Shown here one piece after another: positions 53,326-64,000 of a stretch of DNA of 64,000 bases (positions are counted from its first letter, which is position 1; each line of letters starts with the position of its first letter). Position numbers and translations under genes: made by a program. The notes below the pieces were generated by a model that searched no databases, was not told the origin of the DNA, and was given only the letters and a program-made list of their open reading frames with translations. Source of the stretch: Micrasema longulum (Eukaryota > Arthropoda > Insecta > Trichoptera > Brachycentridae); the NCBI GenBank assembly GCA_022494885.1, contig JAGVSM010005004.1, forward strand, positions 62,001 through 126,000, given 5' to 3'.

Positions 53326-53329
53326 AATA

Positions 53330-54880
53330 AATATATCAATAAAACTTCTTGGTTTAGTTTATTTTTTTATTATTTTGACTAACAAACGCTTTCGGCTAAT
53401 TACATATCTTCAAGACTGGTAAATTGTTAACAATGTTTACAGCTTTTTTACTATTTCTAACATATTTTGGAGATAAGGAGATCAAACAAGTATTTTAACA
53501 GGGGACAAAAAACATAAATATTTACAACTAGTTTGCTAATCAGTTTATTTTTGGGAGTTATTGGACCGAAATTGGGATTAAGCGTTTATTATTTAAAAGT
53601 GAGAAAATAACATATGGCAAAATACAACAGAGTGGGAAATACACATATTAACAGGTTTAGTTAGCTCAGTACTTTGATTGTATGGCAGAGAAGTTATACT
53701 TATAGATTAATGATAAAATATTTCAAAATACATACCTAAATAATGCATTTCTTTATGAAATGAAATAATTAAGTTTGATATTTTATTTTATGTTAACTTT
53801 ATTATTTTAGTAGTCAAGATGATTTCTTAAAGCTAGAAATGGCTGCAAACAATATGGGTCTTAAAATAAATACATCTATGACTAAATATATGTTAGCAAG
53901 AAAGTCACAAATAAACTATGCACAGCAGGCATTTGATGTTGGGTCACACCACATAGACAATGCCAAAAACTCCTTTAAATATTTCGGTACTGAAATGACT
54001 AATGATAACAATTATAGTAACGAGATTAGAGCACGGCTATCGGCAGCAAACATATGTTATTATGGCTTGTTTAAACATCTCGTATCCAAATTGCTCACTA
54101 AAAAAACTAAAACCATTATTTACAAAACTCTCCTCAGACCGGTCATTACATATGGTGCCAAATGCTGGGTTATGACCAAAAGAGATGAAATCATGGTATT
54201 AACATTTGAATGAAAAATATTAAGGAAGATATTTGGTGCTGACAACAAAAACGGAGTGTGGAGGAGACGATTTAATCATGAATTAGAGGCACTGTATGGC
54301 GAACCCGACATTGCACAATTCATGAAAATATGAAGATTTCAATGATTGGGCCATGTGCACAGAATGAATGATAACCGCACCCCAATAAAGTTTCTTTATA
54401 CCACTCCGGAAGGCAGACGAAGCAGAGGCAAACTAAAATTAAGATGGCTGGATAATGTGGAAAGTGACATTAGAGCGATTGGCCTGACGAACTTGAGAAG
54501 ACCCGCAGGGTGCAGGGAGGAATGAAGACAGATTGTGGAGGAGCCCACAACGGGCTGTAGCGCCACTGATGATGATTATGAGTAGTAAATGAATAAAACA
54601 AACGGGGTGCAGTTATACATTAAATTAATGGTTAAAGTAAAGGAGAGTTCGATAATTACAATTGCTGGTTAATCATTACTTCATTAATTTTAATTCTATT
54701 TATTTCCAGTGATTCTTATCAATCTAATTGTTTACCTTTGTTTTCAAAATGTAATAATTTAACATTGTTTTCCAATCTTGAAGATGCCTATATAGACGGA
54801 AATGCTCATTAGTCAAAATAATAAAAAATTAAAACTAAACCAAGAAATTTTATTGATAACTTTATTTATAATTTTATAAA
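53330..54880. mobile_element. Second copy of the inverted-repeat element, arms split by RTE DNA
   Basis: 53330-53645 matches 33705-34015 (CTTCTTGGTTTAGT, CTTCAAGACTGGTAAATTGT, ACTAGTTTGCTAATCAG, CAGAGTGGGAAATACACA). 54760-54880 matches the outer part of the opposite arm. About 1.1 kb between them is mostly an RTE LINE fragment, and the inner part of the right arm is missing. Confidence 0.7.
53800..54560 (+). mobile_element. RTE-type LINE C-terminal fragment
   Basis: MAANNMGLKINTSMTKYMLA, FKYFGTEMTNDNNYSNEIRA, ANICYYGLFKHL, IIYKTLLRPVITYGAKCWVM, then after a TGA RKIFGADNKNG, LGHVHRMNDNRTPIKFLY and RGKLKLRWLDNVESDIRAIG. This is RT thumb and C-terminus of an RTE-type element with at least three stops. 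Confidence 0.85.
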
Positions 54881-55059
54881 AATTATAAATTATGGAGTTT
54901 TATCGGGAAATGTCATCAAAAAACATCAATATTATTGATAAAGTAGAAAAACTGGCATTTTTTGTGATTTTACGCTTGATGAGGAATTTTGTTATTTCAT
55001 ATGTTTTGCAGCTACACATCTGAAATAAATTATTATGAAGAATACTTTCAGTTTGCTAA

Positions 55060-55400
55060 GTACTGGATTCAACTCCCTAGAGAGCTGTTAATATTAACAT
55101 ATTACAACAGAGATGAAGAACATTTTAGAGAGTGTAATATAGAAGTCTAGGCATCTACCGGGCTTAGCATTCACCATTCTGCTCATATTTGAACATCGAT
55201 ATTTCTTCGATTCTTTTATCTGTTCATGTTTGTGAAGTAAAAGAGCAGAAACCTTAATTTATGCGGGTGAGATTCATCTAATTAAATTATTTCACTTACA
55301 TTCTTGGCAACGCCTACAAATTTGTTGTAATCAAAGTGAAAAATCTCTGTTGTAATTTGTTAGTATTAACTGCTCCCCAGGGAGTTGAATCTGCAAAAGC
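55060..55400 (+). mobile_element. Family X repeat ending in its inverted head
   Basis: CTGGATTCAACTCCCTAGAG, ACATATTACAACAGAGATGA, TTCTTGGCAACGCCTAC, then the inverted head CTCTGTTGTAATTTGTTAGT and CCCCAGGGAGTTGAATC at the right. Part of the middle is deleted. Confidence 0.8.
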
Positions 55401-55459
55401 AAAGATTACTCTCAAGAAACATGGATTGACTATATTTATTTATACGCCTCACAAGCTTT

Positions 55460-55530
55460 TGAATTTATTAGTAATACATTGAATAATACATTAGTAATAC
55501 ATTAGTAATACATTAAGTAATAAATAAAGT
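55460..55530 (+). repeat. Short tandem repeat
   Basis: Several copies of AGTAATACATT. A SINE-1 3' fragment (CTGCCTTATGCATCATTTGA) lies at about 55680-55725. Confidence 0.7.
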
Positions 55531-56084
55531 CATTTAAGTGTATTTATACATCAGTCAAATGTAAGAATAACACAAGGAAAACAAAAAGAAAAAATAAAAC
55601 GTAAAAATAAAGAAATGTACCCACATAGGTACGAGTATATTGCTCATCTTTTGTTAACTCTGTGTGTGTTGTTCCAATACACTGCCTTATGCATCATTTG
55701 ATGCCGGTAGATTATGATGAAGATTTTTTTCGTTCCTTATGGTATTATCTTCCCTTAGCATTTTATCATTTGAAATATCTTAACAAAAAAGAAATGTTAT
55801 TTTTAACTTCGAGCTTTCCTTTTCAAATATTTTTTTTGTAAATTCAAGTATGCCTCGCGTTTTAGAAACCAAAAAATACATTTTTTATTGCATTAAAAGT
55901 AATAAGAGGGTTAATGCGATTTCATCCCTTTGAAATATTTTTTTTTAATAGGACGGAGGAGAGGAAAGTGAATTTCAATCCGAATTGTAAAATTTCCACC
56001 CTTATTTTATTCATCTGCTTTTTATAATTACTAAGTCAAATGAGTAATGACCTGAAATGGCTCAAAATTAGACAGCGGAGAGAC

Positions 56085-56630
56085 TATCACTCCCTCTCAC
56101 TTCTGTTCAATGTACTTCATAGTTCTAAAGCTCCTATATACTTGCGTAGAAAAAATTTCAACGCTCATCAGTTCATAGTTTACCTCTACGTTTTAATTCT
56201 CATAGCACTTTCTTAATTCTTAATCCACAATTCTTCACAACACTTTTTCTTCTCTTACTCTATAGTGTCCATGCCGCTCGACTGTGAAGTCATCTCAGAT
56301 CCACCATAAAAGATTTTACTACAGTATCTCTGTTTAAATCACGTCTGAAGAAACGTCTCCTTTCTCTTCCTTAATCTCTCCTCTTTTCTCTTTTTTCATG
56401 ATTCCTATTGAGTAACGGTATTGATTTAAGGTAATTTATACAAAAATACATTTATTTCTATTTTAAAATAGCTTTTTTATCTTTATTTTCTATTGAACAT
56501 GTTTTAACTAGAATTATAGAAATAAAACCTTAATTTTATTGGTTGGAAGAAATAGCCATTTGGTAATAAGCCCGCCAATGTACAATTAAAATCATGTACA
56601 AAAAGTTAAATAAAATATATATTTTTTTTA
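56085..56630 (+). mobile_element. L2-like LINE 3' end
   Basis: CTGTTCAATGTACTTCATAG, AAATCACGTCTGAAGAAACG, CTTCCTTAATCTCTCC, ATTGAGTAACGGTATTGATT and GCCCGCCAATGTACAATTAA. Same family as 23270-24760 without the nested insertion. 56631-57038 shows nothing recognisable. Confidence 0.75.
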
Positions 56631-57038
56631 ATATATAAAATTGTAATTCCATAATTAGGTGGATGAAGAAGTAAGCGTGTGAAAAATAATTTTGCAATTT
56701 AAAATCCTAAATGTATTTAACTGTAACTGAACAAGTCCACAAATACATAAATTAGTTGTGCAAATTAAAATATTTTTATATTCAAGGCATTTTAAATCAT
56801 ATTGTATTGAAGCCGAGTTTTAAATAAATATATTATTAAAATTTAACTACTAATACAACGGAAAAAAACAATATATATTTTTATATGTTTCATCAAGTTT
56901 GATCAATTTATTATTGGCTCGATATTTATTGTTTATTGAAATTGAACATTCTTTAATTTCAAAAGAATGAAAGATTTTTAACTTTAAAAAAAATACCAAA
57001 ACTTTTCACATATTTTTTGAGTACATCATTATCACATT

Positions 57039-57357
57039 TGTGGGGACCAGAGAGTGAGAGACGAGGATGTGTTGTCTATGGCCACAGTGCCCAATGGACC
57101 TATATAAGGGCGCGTAACACGTCACTCGCCCTTCTCTGTCTTTACCAGTATTCAAATTCACTTTAAAGTATTCTTTGTTTGATCTCTGTATTTTTGTGTG
57201 TAATAAACCAAAAAATGTAAGTAACTTAAATTATTTTATTTATTTATTCCTTGAGGTTAAATCCGTTAAATCCATTTAATCCATTCAATCGTATGTTTTA
57301 CATAAACTAACAAGCAACTAAACTAAACTACTATCTTGTGGAGTATAATAAAATACA
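57039..57357 (+). mobile_element. LTR of a retrotransposon, with primer-site-like leader
   Basis: 319 bp, TGTGGGGACCAGAGAGTGAG to ATAAAATACA, with TATATAAGGG at 57101. It is followed by GTGACCCCGACGTGATCCG (57369-57387), the kind of leader found after the 5' LTR of Gypsy-type elements. No gag-pol follows; SINE-1 3' sequence (GATGCATAGGGTACTGCAGT) begins at about 57390. Confidence 0.8.
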
Positions 57358-57409
57358 TCTAAAAAATTGTGACCCCGACGTGATCCGCACCTGATGATGC
57401 ATAGGGTAC

Positions 57410-58070
57410 TGCAGTGGACGTGACTGCATTGCATACGCAGATGTCGACGAGAGGAACATGATGATTTTTAGTCTGAGCAATGTGCCAAAACCTATTAGGT
57501 AGTGGCAAATAAGGGCAGCTTGAGGGCATTTTCTGCAATGGTGGTGGAGTGAGTTCTAAGATGGGACGAGGTAACCCCCTGGCCTACTACACCTGCAGAT
57601 AACAGAGAACAGATATAGGAGAGGAATAGATCCATGCTGGTCGAGGTGCGGAACTCATGTCTGTTCCGTTTTTGTCCCGTTCTAAGGGATGGTGGAGGTA
57701 ATTAATCTTTTAAAACACTGAAGTCACCGGACGTATCTGGAGCCTGAGGCTTTTGATTGCGGGTGCCCCTGTCAGTGGACATCATCGGGACTTTCTTCAG
57801 CACGGAATATACGTGTCCTTTATTGCTTTCGCTTGTTGAGATAAAATTCTTCAATAATAACAGTTTGAGTAGGTATGAGTGGTAGGAAAAGTTGGTTTGC
57901 AACCAGTAGTCTTTGGATAAGTCTGCAACTTTTGGCTGCACCACTGGCGACCGGCCTTGACGGTCACCTGGGGGCGTTCTGGTACTCCAGAGAGTAGACG
58001 CTAACGTATTCTATAACTGTCGACATAAAGAGGTTTGAAGTGGGTGATAATTGGGTGGGATTGGATGCAA
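57410..58070. other. GC-richer unassigned stretch
   Basis: Higher GC than its surroundings. The 80-codon minus frame 57944-57702 (MVQPKVADLSKDYW...) and short plus frames match nothing I recognise. Could be decayed retrotransposon interior. Confidence 0.35.
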
Positions 58071-58074
58071 CAAT

Positions 58075-58310
58075 GTCCCGATTGTGTCGTATTGTAAACT
58101 CGAGATAAGATCTTGAATTTTTTGGTGTTAGTTTTTTTGATTTAAAAATTACTAAGATAGACCGGATCTTGTCTTGAGGGAGTATTTTTTTTTTTTTTGT
58201 CCTAGCTTTAGTTTTATTTTATTAGTGCCCGTATTTATTATAAGAAATAGTATTTATCATTGTTAAAATGGACTGCATTAGTCCGTTAAATAAATAAATA
58301 AATTTATTTA
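58075..58310 (-). repeat. Hairpin H copy and an A-rich LINE-like tail
   Basis: 58075-58185 carries ACTCGAGATAAGATCTTG and CCGGATCTTGTCTTGAGG. A T-rich run and GTTAAATAAATAAATAAATT end the segment. Confidence 0.45.
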
Positions 58311-58562
58311 TGTATTATATATATACGTCCCCTTATCATTACCCTGTAGACGACGAAGGGGGAGGGTTTAAAATGACCGTAAAAGAGACATTGAAAGTTG
58401 TTGATATAAATATTCGTTCGCGCTTTTCCTTACTGAATTTGGTAAGAAGAGGAAGAAATATAATCAATATGTAATAAAAAAAAATTGCTCGCTTGTATGA
58501 GTGGATCCAAAGAAAGACATTTAGTCTTCAAAACGGATTCGGGTATGTGGTGGATGCTTACA

Positions 58563-58695
58563 ATGTTGACTTTTGTGAAGTAAAGGGGTGGAACCTTTAT
58601 CATGTGGGTAAGGTTTATCCGGCTGAATCAATTCACCTACTAGGCAACGCCTCAAAAAACAATTTTTCGATTTTCAAAACACTTCTTATACCAGT
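58563..58695 (+). mobile_element. Family X repeat, 3' half
   Basis: TTTTGTGAAGTAAAGGGGTG, GGGTAAGGTTTATCCGGCTG and CTACTAGGCAACGCCTC. Head to tail with the next unit. Confidence 0.75.
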
Positions 58696-58721
58696 TAGTT
58701 ATAATATAATTATAATAATAT

Positions 58722-59030
58722 TTTGAGTGTGTCCAAATCTTTGTAGACCGGCTGTGTTTCCTCCTTAGGGGGTTAGTAAGATTTGTTGCGACAGAGAAGG
58801 AAAACATTTGAGAAGGGAATATGGAAGTTTAGGCATTTACAAGCCTTATGACCTGTTATTGGCTGGTTTAAGTGGCCACTTTACACAATGTGGAATATTC
58901 AATATTCTGTCTATATTTCAACATCTATATTCCTTCAGTTTTTTCATCTGTTGAAGTTTTGCCTAGACTACTATACTGCTTTCTCTAAAATGTTCCTCGT
59001 CTCTGTTGTAACATGTTAAAACAGCATTAA
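58722..59030 (+). mobile_element. Family X repeat with inverted head
   Basis: TTTGAGTGTGTCCAAATCTT to TTCATCTGTTGAAG, then directly the inverted head GCCTAGACTACTATACTGC and CGTCTCTGTTGTAACATGTT. 59031-59860 shows nothing recognisable. Confidence 0.75.
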
Positions 59031-59869
59031 AAAAATACACCTAAAATTGTAATTGCCTATAAAATTATTTTTATTAAAAAAACATATTAAAGCAGTCAGC
59101 GTTATGGTGAATTGAATTTCATATAAACCTTGTAAATATGATTCTTGTATAAGAAACTTCATATAATTTTACGTTCAAGTTTAATATTGAAAAAGTAAAT
59201 CCTCGCAAATACAGTTGGATAGATATGTATTACGATGATTCGAATTCTGAATAATAAAGTTTATATCTCCTTACCTTCAAAGGACCTACGTCTGAGTCCT
59301 TCGATCTTATTTTAAAATCATCATAAAGAAAAACCCGTTCAATGTACTAACAGAATAGCTCAATCCTTTTCCCCTGCAGTGTACTATATTTAAGCCGTCA
59401 AACGTTTGAAGGATTATTAATAATAACAAAACGTAAATGTGAGATCGTTAAATCCTTTATACTTTTCCAAGAGAATATTTAATAACTAATAAATTAATTA
59501 AAAGAAATATTATTTCCAGGGCCTTTTTTTATTTATTTACGTAACAAAGTGTTTATACATACTTTTGTATAATATTCCCGTTTTGGGGGAAACGTATTTA
59601 GGAACTAGTAAATAACAATATTCATTTATAGCAGACTTAATGGTGAATTAAAAAATGTAAAGGACGAATTTTTATAGGAGCAACTGTTGATGTATTGATG
59701 CTAAATCCATTTCAAGTAATAACTCCGAAAGCCTGATCCGTTGAGATAGTCAGTGTCATACAGTGTTTACGCATTAAATTGTAATAATTATTTTAAAAAA
59801 CATTTTTAAAAAATCAAATAAGACAAATAAACAATTTTAGCTTAATAATGCATCGATATTTATTTAATT

Positions 59870-60400
59870 CACTTCAAAATAATCACTGTTAGAGATAATA
59901 CACATATGCCAACATTTATGTTGTTTTTGGTCAAATAATCGAGTACAGATGTGTGAAACGGCGCTATCTCATAATGCAAAAACTAAGAGTTATGTATCCA
60001 TATAACTGGCTTTTTTCAACAAATATTCTCCCCAAAATGCTTCAATACGCATAAATAGTATTCTTTAGTGGCCTGTTGGAAAGATCTTCGACTGCACAAC
60101 ACCGCAATAATCAAAGAAAATAGTCAAAATTATCAATTTTTGAGCGACTTTGGCCTAGTTTATTGGGTTTTGGTTCAATTGATAATCGCCACTACGACGA
60201 TTGTTGACTTTTCCTACCTCACATTCATACACCTACGATTTATCATCTGTAATGATGCGCTAAATAGCGGTATTGTCCATAGAAAGCATCTTTTAGCGAT
60301 ATATTTGCGTTATTATTTTGAAGAAAATTTAACAAAAAGCCGTACACCAAATATCGACACCGTTTGCTACAACTACAAAACAAATCTCGCTGTAAATTAT
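59870..60400 (-). pseudogene. Mariner transposase fragment
   Basis: Minus strand: MDNTAI-type start, IITDDKSWVYECEVG, QNPINKAKVAQ-like residues, FFDYCGVVQSKIFPTG, FGENI, and FLHYEIAPFHTSVLDYL. This matches mariner transposases (ITGDETWIYGYDPE...FFDYRGVVHHEFLPQG...LHHDNAPAHTS). The second catalytic Asp (in HHDNAP) is replaced by Glu (HYEIAP). Several stops. Confidence 0.75.
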
Positions 60401-60411
60401 TAATATTATTA

Positions 60412-60890
60412 TTATTATGGATAACTTATATGGCGCCATTTACAAAGTGATTCTTTTAAATTTGTAATTTAATTAAAATAATTTATTTTGTTGTCACATG
60501 CTACGAATTTATTCAAATGATTTAGAGAACAAGCGGGTTTTAAGTTTTTTCCGAAACATCACTTCACTTTCACAGCCTCGCACCTCTGCTGGGAGAGCAT
60601 TCCATGCCATAGGGTCTGCGACCGCAAATGCGCGTTCACTAAATTTAGTGCGCAGTTTGCGTAGAGATATAATAACTTTTCCTCTCACCATAGACGAAGC
60701 TGATCTAAGCGTTAGACGCCTGTCAGCTAGTTCATCTGGAATGCATAGTTCCCTTAGATATTCCGGAGCAGAGTTGTGCAGTGACTTATACATAAGCCAA
60801 CAGAGTTTGTATTCGACCCTCTGTGGAAAACGTAGCCAGTGTAGTTCCCGAAGTAGTGGACATGTGTGTCTACGATAATTTCACCAACCT
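60412..60890 (-). mobile_element. L2/CR1-like LINE 3' fragment
   Basis: Minus strand reads MYKSLHNSAPEYLRELCIPD, RRLTLRSASSM, LRTKFSERAFAVADPMAWNA and FRKKLKTRLF. The 3' end is (ATT)n at 60400-60417. Same family as 23863-24405. No in-frame stop in 95 codons. Confidence 0.85.
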
Positions 60891-60989
60891 TAGGAAAATA
60901 ATAAAAAAATCGCCAAAGTCTTGAGCGCGGTGGCTTTCATTTTCAAATTACGGGTTGTATTTAAACATTAACATTACATTACATTAACA

Positions 60990-61169
60990 TTTTTTTTTTT
61001 TTGCACCACAACAGGCCAGGAAGCCTAATTACAGTGGTGAATTACATCACAGAGCACCCAGGCTTGAGAAAAATCACATTTTTAATTTTTGTGTTCTCAC
61101 CGGGAATCGAACCCGGAACCTTCCGTGCGTGAGTCAAGCATCTTGACCACTACACCACGGAGGCCGCCA
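60990..61169 (-). mobile_element. SINE-2, full length
   Basis: Reverse complement: GGCGGCCTCCGTGGTGTAGT, GGTTCCGGGTTCGATTCCCG, then TTCACCACTGTAATTAGGCT, TCCTGGCCTGTTGTGGTGCA and a poly(A) tail (poly(T) at 60990). Best reference copy for SINE-2. The tRNA-like head resembles a tRNA-Glu-type B arm. Confidence 0.9.
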
Positions 61170-61204
61170 TTACATTACAGTATATCATATAACTAAATGT
61201 GTTT

Positions 61205-61580
61205 AGGTCGACTTAAGACGTCTTAGTTCGTTATCAAGGCCTCGATTATGATGGAAAGATAAATGCGTCATACGTCCACCTTGACGGTTAAATTGAAGAT
61301 AAATTCCCTCTAGCGATTATGAAGATATACGACCTTCAAGTTTTGGGTAGGTACATCGATATGAATTAAGAGGAAGCGTACGTCACGGTACACATATCTA
61401 CGCTCTAAAATGACATACCTTCAGTATGACGTCATAGTTGAAGATACAAGTATCTCGATTGACTATAAAGGTACACTACCGATACCCCCACTATCAAGTT
61501 TTGATGTAAGAACATTGGTTTATACCGACGGGTTAGAACCCCTCGATACGTTTATCTACGCATTAAAAGTGTCAAAAATT
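61205..61580 (-). repeat. Interspersed repeat, inverted copy of 6305-6660
   Basis: See 6305-6660. The plus-strand frame 61410-61613 lies inside it and is not a gene. 61600-62220 shows nothing recognisable. Confidence 0.75.
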
Positions 61581-62224
61581 TTTCCTTTAATTAGGATTTT
61601 TTTTAATTTTTAATTGTTTTGAGGTTGGCACTTTTTTTTAAAAAGTATGAGAGAGAAATAAGTAAATTTTAAAGTCGAATCAAATTCCGACATAATTGTC
61701 ACTTGAATAAAAAGAACGCTTAAATGTGGAAATAATGTCGTTAGATTCTGTCTCATTAACAAATAAGAGTATCTAGGCGTCAGACACAAATTATATACGT
61801 CAGAAAGTTACCACCCTAAAAAAATCATTTAGTTATTATATTTTTTCCATCTTTTTACTATCTTTCTGAGTGTATGAATCGAGACGTTATAGGAGCCGGC
61901 TTTGAAGTTGATCGGTAGATACATACAGAAAATCGTTAAGCGTACCGTTTAGATGATTTCCAAAAGTCATGCAAAACTCACGTTCAAGCGAGTATTTTTT
62001 GCTTGAATTGGGATTTATTGTAGTTTATAATCGCTTTTAAGTGAGCACTTTTTATTACAGAGGCCTATTTAAAATATAAATGAGAACTATTTTAAATGTT
62101 AATGACGTAAGGAACGCGAATTAATTATTTGCGGTCATTCCATTGGCTTGTTTCGATCATATTATAATGTCGATATGACAAGAAGGTAGAACATAACAAG
62201 GTAAGATACATATGGTACAGAAGT

Positions 62225-63175
62225 TAAGTATACCGTCTCAATATATACAGATGAAGATAGCGTTTATAATCGAGGCACAGGTCTGTCCAAGATATCTTAA
62301 GCATTCTGCGATGCAACCACAACTCAAAAAATCTTTAACTTATTCATAGTGTTCACCTTCAGAGTCCAAGTCTCACAGCCATACAACGATACAAATCACA
62401 CATCACACTTTACCAATTTTTGCTTTATTTTCAAGTTTAGATTATCATTGCAGAAGAGGAATTTCATTTTGTTAAAAGCAGCTCTTGCTGCCTCAATTTT
62501 GCATTTAATTTCTATACCTGGGTCAAGAGTCTCTGTTAGAATGCTGCCAAGGTACTTAAATTTGTCCACCTTTTCAATTTCACTACCCTTTAATTTAAGA
62601 AAAAATGCGGAGTAATCATGTCGGCAAATGCTATCCATTTTGTTTTAGCGACATGCAGCATTGATTGTTAAACCCAGTTGTTCGCCAAATGCATCCACAC
62701 TATTTAACAGCTTCTGACGATTGGTAATAGTATCCGCCAGCAAAACAGTATCGTCTGCGTACCTGATACAGTTGATTACAACTTCATTAATCGTCAGGCA
62801 TCTTTCATTGTTGTTCAGCATTTTTATAAAATCAATGTCAGAATACAAGTTAAAAAGCAAAGTAGACAGGATACGACTTTTCGCACTCCCTGAATGGGGT
62901 TTGCATCTAATATTTTGTTTTCGAGAACTCTTAACCACCACAAAAGTTCGTAAAAATTGTCTGGGGCATATTATGCGTGGTGAAAAGTACGATTTGCCTT
63001 ATTTAATTTTGAAGGGCAAGATTGAGAGTCGCCGAGGAGCTGGAAGAAGACAGATGTCCTGACTGCGTTATATACAAGTCTGGACTGGTTTTAAGACTGT
63101 GGAGCAGATTTTCCGGGCAGCACAGGATAGAGAGACTTTTACCAGTGTGATTGCTAACGTTGGGGATACCTGACA
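62225..63175 (+). mobile_element. LINE with 5' inversion (YADD-type reverse transcriptase)
   Basis: 62941-62260 on the minus strand reads SRILSTLLFNLYSD, INCIRYADDTVLLADT, VDKFKYLGSILTETLDPGIE, EAARAAFNKMKFLF and LYGCETWTLKVNTMNKL. The segment that should follow, VRKNCLGHIMRGEKYDLPYL, ILKGKIESRRGAGRRQ and FRAAQDRETFTSVIANVGDT, is on the plus strand from 62945 to 63172. This is the arrangement of a twin-primed insertion whose 3' end is at the right. Several stops and one frameshift. Confidence 0.8.
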
Positions 63176-63217
63176 GAGCAGTAAGAGAATAAGAAACGTG
63201 TCTAGAATCTAGACCTG

Positions 63218-63293
63218 TTTCTTACCGGGAATCGAACCCGGAACCGTCCGTGTGTGAGTCGAGCGTCTTGACTACTACACCATGGAGGCCGCC
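63218..63293 (-). mobile_element. SINE-2 head only
   Basis: Reverse complement GGCGGCCTCCATGGTGTAGT to CGGTTCCGGGTTCGATTCCC GG. Only the tRNA-like part; the SINE body is absent. 63294-64000 has no recognised feature. Confidence 0.8.
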
Positions 63294-64000
63294 AACGCAA
63301 TTTGGTTGTATAATTGATTTTCTTTTAAATCATTCATATAAATATAAAAATACCGATTAATCTTCATGTTTTTATAGATGATATCTAGAATACTATTTTG
63401 CGCCGTCAAATATTCATGTTATGTCGATGCGCGGGTCATTTCTGTAACTGTCCCAAAGCTAATGTCTTATTCCTATATTTTCTCATGAGAAAGAGGGAGT
63501 TCAAACCTCCTGTGCGTACATGAACATCGGAATATTTCGCCCAAAATTAGTTCAGACGCGGGTATTGTCCCGGTAAAGATAACAATATGAAACAAAGAAG
63601 GTAACAATAAGATTGAAATTAATAATATAACATTGGCATTGGTCTAGACTGGAAGAGATACAACGATTAATGAAATCTTTTGTATTCTACATACCCATTC
63701 TTAAAAGGGACGAATTCCTAATGAAAAAGATAAACATAAGTTTTTATTTTGTCGTCCCTTTTAACAAAGTCAAAATGTTAATAAATGAATAAATATTATT
63801 ATAATATATTATTTCTTGCACGTGTCCAATTACTGAGAGTTTGTTAGGGTCCTGTTTTGTATGCACTAAACTCATATTGAGGTTTTAAGTAATTAGTTTG
63901 TGTTTTAAAAGTTAAATGTGCTAGTAATTTTTATTTGTGGAATTACGATGACAGTTGAGAAAAAAATATGTTTTTTGACGCTAAAGCAAATTCAGACATT

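Noticed and set aside
60068..60403. 111-codon plus-strand frame
   Set aside because: It is antisense to a recognisable mariner fragment; the minus strand carries the homology.
61080..61169. Possible functional tRNA gene (Glu-like)
   Set aside because: It is continuous with a SINE body and poly(A) tail, and the same head occurs at 38.4 and 63.2 kb.

Overview
The window is a 64 kb piece of an animal nuclear genome, most likely an arthropod and probably an insect. The evidence is AT-rich non-coding DNA, GC-rich exons with GT-AG introns, mariner-type transposases, several clades of non-LTR retrotransposon, Penelope-like remnants and tRNA-derived SINEs. There are no bacterial-style operons, no CRISPR array and no convincing functional tRNA gene. 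I cannot name the species.

Only two host genes can be recognised. (1) Two plus-strand exons at 16-338 and 10288-10457 encode the C-terminal half of cysteine dioxygenase (CDO), the iron enzyme that oxidises cysteine to cysteine sulfinate. The N-terminal exons lie to the left, outside the window. This CDO carries an unusual insertion of about 80 residues, rich in cysteine and containing a short MADG-type tandem repeat. (2) On the minus strand, six exons between 29413 and 21867 encode nearly all of an RNF113 (Cwc24-type) protein, a spliceosome-associated protein with a CCCH zinc finger and a RING finger; all internal splice phases match. The first exon was not found. A third coding exon at 41744-41929 (+) has clean splice sites but an unknown product. 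Its phase is compatible with CDO exon 10288-10457, in which case RNF113 would sit antisense inside a 31 kb CDO intron; this link is inference.

Nearly everything else is transposon-derived. 0.4-10 kb: LINE fragments, a small MITE, a tandem triplication, a hammerhead-like motif, two interspersed repeats, a broken mariner and a split SINE. 10-21 kb: TIR elements, several copies of an abundant unclassified foldback family (called family X here), a LINE insertion with target-site duplications, and RTE-like LINE pieces. 21-30 kb: RNF113, with introns holding a three-layer nested insertion, a MITE and LINE tails. 29.7-34.3 kb: a nearly complete LINE with three disabling lesions, abutting a large inverted-repeat element. 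34-45 kb: SINEs, a decayed DDE transposase, a LINE insertion with a 5' inversion bounded by target-site duplications, family X and a deleted mori-type mariner. 45-58 kb: RTE and Penelope remnants, hammerhead-like motifs in inverted terminal repeats, and two LTRs. 58-64 kb: family X, a mariner remnant, LINE 3' ends, SINEs and a second 5'-inverted LINE.

The most interesting structural signal is a set of hammerhead-ribozyme-like motifs in Penelope-type terminal repeats. Their short stem III varies in sequence between copies but stays perfectly self-complementary, as expected of ribozymes that act as dimers.
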